Source: Actinomycetota bacterium
Lineage (GTDB): Bacteria; Actinomycetota; Actinomycetes; Nanopelagicales; Nanopelagicaceae
DNA: 40,586 bases
Assembly (NCBI GenBank): GCA_026392765.1
Contig: JAPLBL010000070.1
Location: 1-40,586, forward strand
Reading direction: 5' to 3'
Below are positions 39,649-40,586 of this stretch, one piece after another; the first letter of the stretch is position 1; every line of letters begins with the position of its first letter. The notes under the pieces were generated by a model. The model worked only from the letters and a program-made list of their open reading frames with translations. It was not told the origin of the DNA and ran no database searches. The position numbers were made by a program, and so were the translations under genes.

Positions 39649-40586
39649 CTCCTGCGCTGCAAGGCGCCCGGATAAGAGTGCACCATTTTGTGAAGGTGCG
39701 GTTCGATAATCACCGGCGATAAATACTCCCTCTGCAAACTGTGAAGATTGAGCGCCTTGCACACCTACTCCAAAGATGGGAAGTGATTTAGGAATTTCAT
39801 ATTTGGCAATCAGCGCCCAGTCAGAGCTTGAAACACCCCACATGATCGCTAAGTGTCTGCGCACTTCTGATTCAGATGCGAAGTCGATTGTCGTAGAAGA
39901 CAGAAGCGTCTTTCCAGATGGTGCATAACTTGGAACCATATTTGATATTGCAATTGAGTTAATGACAGGACCTCTATTTTGTCCATCTATCAAGAGATTC
40001 TTTGATGAAGTCACACCTTCTGGAATCTCGTGATACCAGGTTGTACTCGATGCAAGTTTAGGAACGTTAGGAATATCCAGTAGTTGCGCTGCAGTAGTGA
40101 CATCCGTTGCAACAATGACAGAGTCTGCATCGACTTGATCAATCGCATCAATGCGTGAGTTGAGATGGATGGTGTTTACACGTTTTGCAAGAGCTTTCGC
40201 CAACTCCCCCACACCGTGTGCTGGCAGCCCTGGTTTTCCTGAAACAAATGAGCGAATGATTTCTTTCCCGCTCACCGCATCAACATTGGCAGGAGAAGTG
40301 AGAAATACACCTGAGAGAAAAGGCTTGAGTACACGAGCGTAGAGATTGCCATATTGAATCAGTTCTTCTTCAACGCTCATTCCCGCCTTCGCTCGGCTAG
40401 TCAAATATGAGAGAAAGCGCACCTTAGTCAGAATTGAACCAGTTGCTGGATTAACTGCTGAGAAAGGATGGCGGCGAGGATCTCCTAAAGAGATCTGTGA
40501 TGTATCGAGTGAAATATCGATTGTTCGTGAGGCCACTATGAAATCAAGCCCTGAAACAATTCCGAGTCGCACAAGTTCCGGGTATC
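39634..40586 (-). CDS. FAD-dependent amine oxidase/protoporphyrinogen oxidase-like protein, 5' end beyond window
   Basis: FAD C-terminal motif GVFIAGDYRTAPSQNGALLSGRLAAQELL; no N-terminal dinucleotide fold in the visible part, so the gene likely continues past 40586. Confidence 0.8.
   Translation of the reverse strand, partial: YPELVRLGIVSGLDFIVASRTIDISLDTSQISLGDPRRHPFSAVNPATGSILTKVRFLSYLTSRAKAGMSVEEELIQYGNLYARVLKPFLSGVFLTSPANVDAVSGKEIIRSFVSGKPGLPAHGVGELAKALAKRVNTIHLNSRIDAIDQVDADSVIVATDVTTAAQLLDIPNVPKLASSTTWYHEIPEGVTSSKNLLIDGQNRGPVINSIAISNMVPSYAPSGKTLLSSTTIDFASESEVRRHLAIMWGVSSSDWALIAKYEIPKSLPIFGVGVQGAQSSQFAEGVFIAGDYRTAPSQNGALLSGRLAAQELLLN

Noticed and set aside
1-40586. Search for CRISPR arrays, transposases/integrases, tRNA or rRNA genes, phage or toxin-antitoxin modules
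   Set aside because: No regularly spaced repeats, recombinase motifs or cloverleaf-like segments were seen. Intergenic gaps are nearly all under 160 bp.

Overview
This 40.6 kb window is dense chromosomal DNA with no mobile elements, CRISPR arrays, rRNA or recognisable tRNA. Gene content and order (trpD / ctaE-qcrCAB / ctaFDC / adoK / erpA / nadA; gcvT / pepA / lpd / E2 / TIGR01777) match a small-genome actinobacterium. An acI/Nanopelagicales-like freshwater lineage is plausible but is only an inference. Modules from left to right: (1) trans-4-hydroxyproline catabolism: the C-terminus of an alpha-ketoglutarate semialdehyde dehydrogenase missed by the ORF track, an epimerase, a DapA-like deaminase and a three-subunit dehydrogenase; (2) HIT and MpaB/DUF2236 proteins; (3) a complete four-step hut pathway (hutG divergent from hutU-I-H); (4) hydrolase, DEDDh exonuclease, trpD and an orphan receiver domain; (5) the bc1-aa3 respiratory genes; (6) a cysteine-desulfurase-like protein that appears to lack the PLP lysine, then adoK, erpA, nadA and DUF3043; (7) a cobalamin riboswitch followed by a secreted SCO2322-like protein and a full ECF transporter (T, fused A-A', S); (8) gcvT, pepA, lpd, a 2-oxoacid dehydrogenase E2, a TIGR01777 protein and an edge-truncated FAD oxidoreductase. 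The main observations to follow up are: the B12-riboswitch/secreted-protein/ECF unit; the degenerate cysteine desulfurase; apparent joint loss of the Mg site residues in CtaC and CtaD; and a recurring TANNNT-N6/7-start-codon pattern at 13 genes, which suggests pervasive leaderless transcription. All assignments come from reading the sequence by eye; no searches were run.
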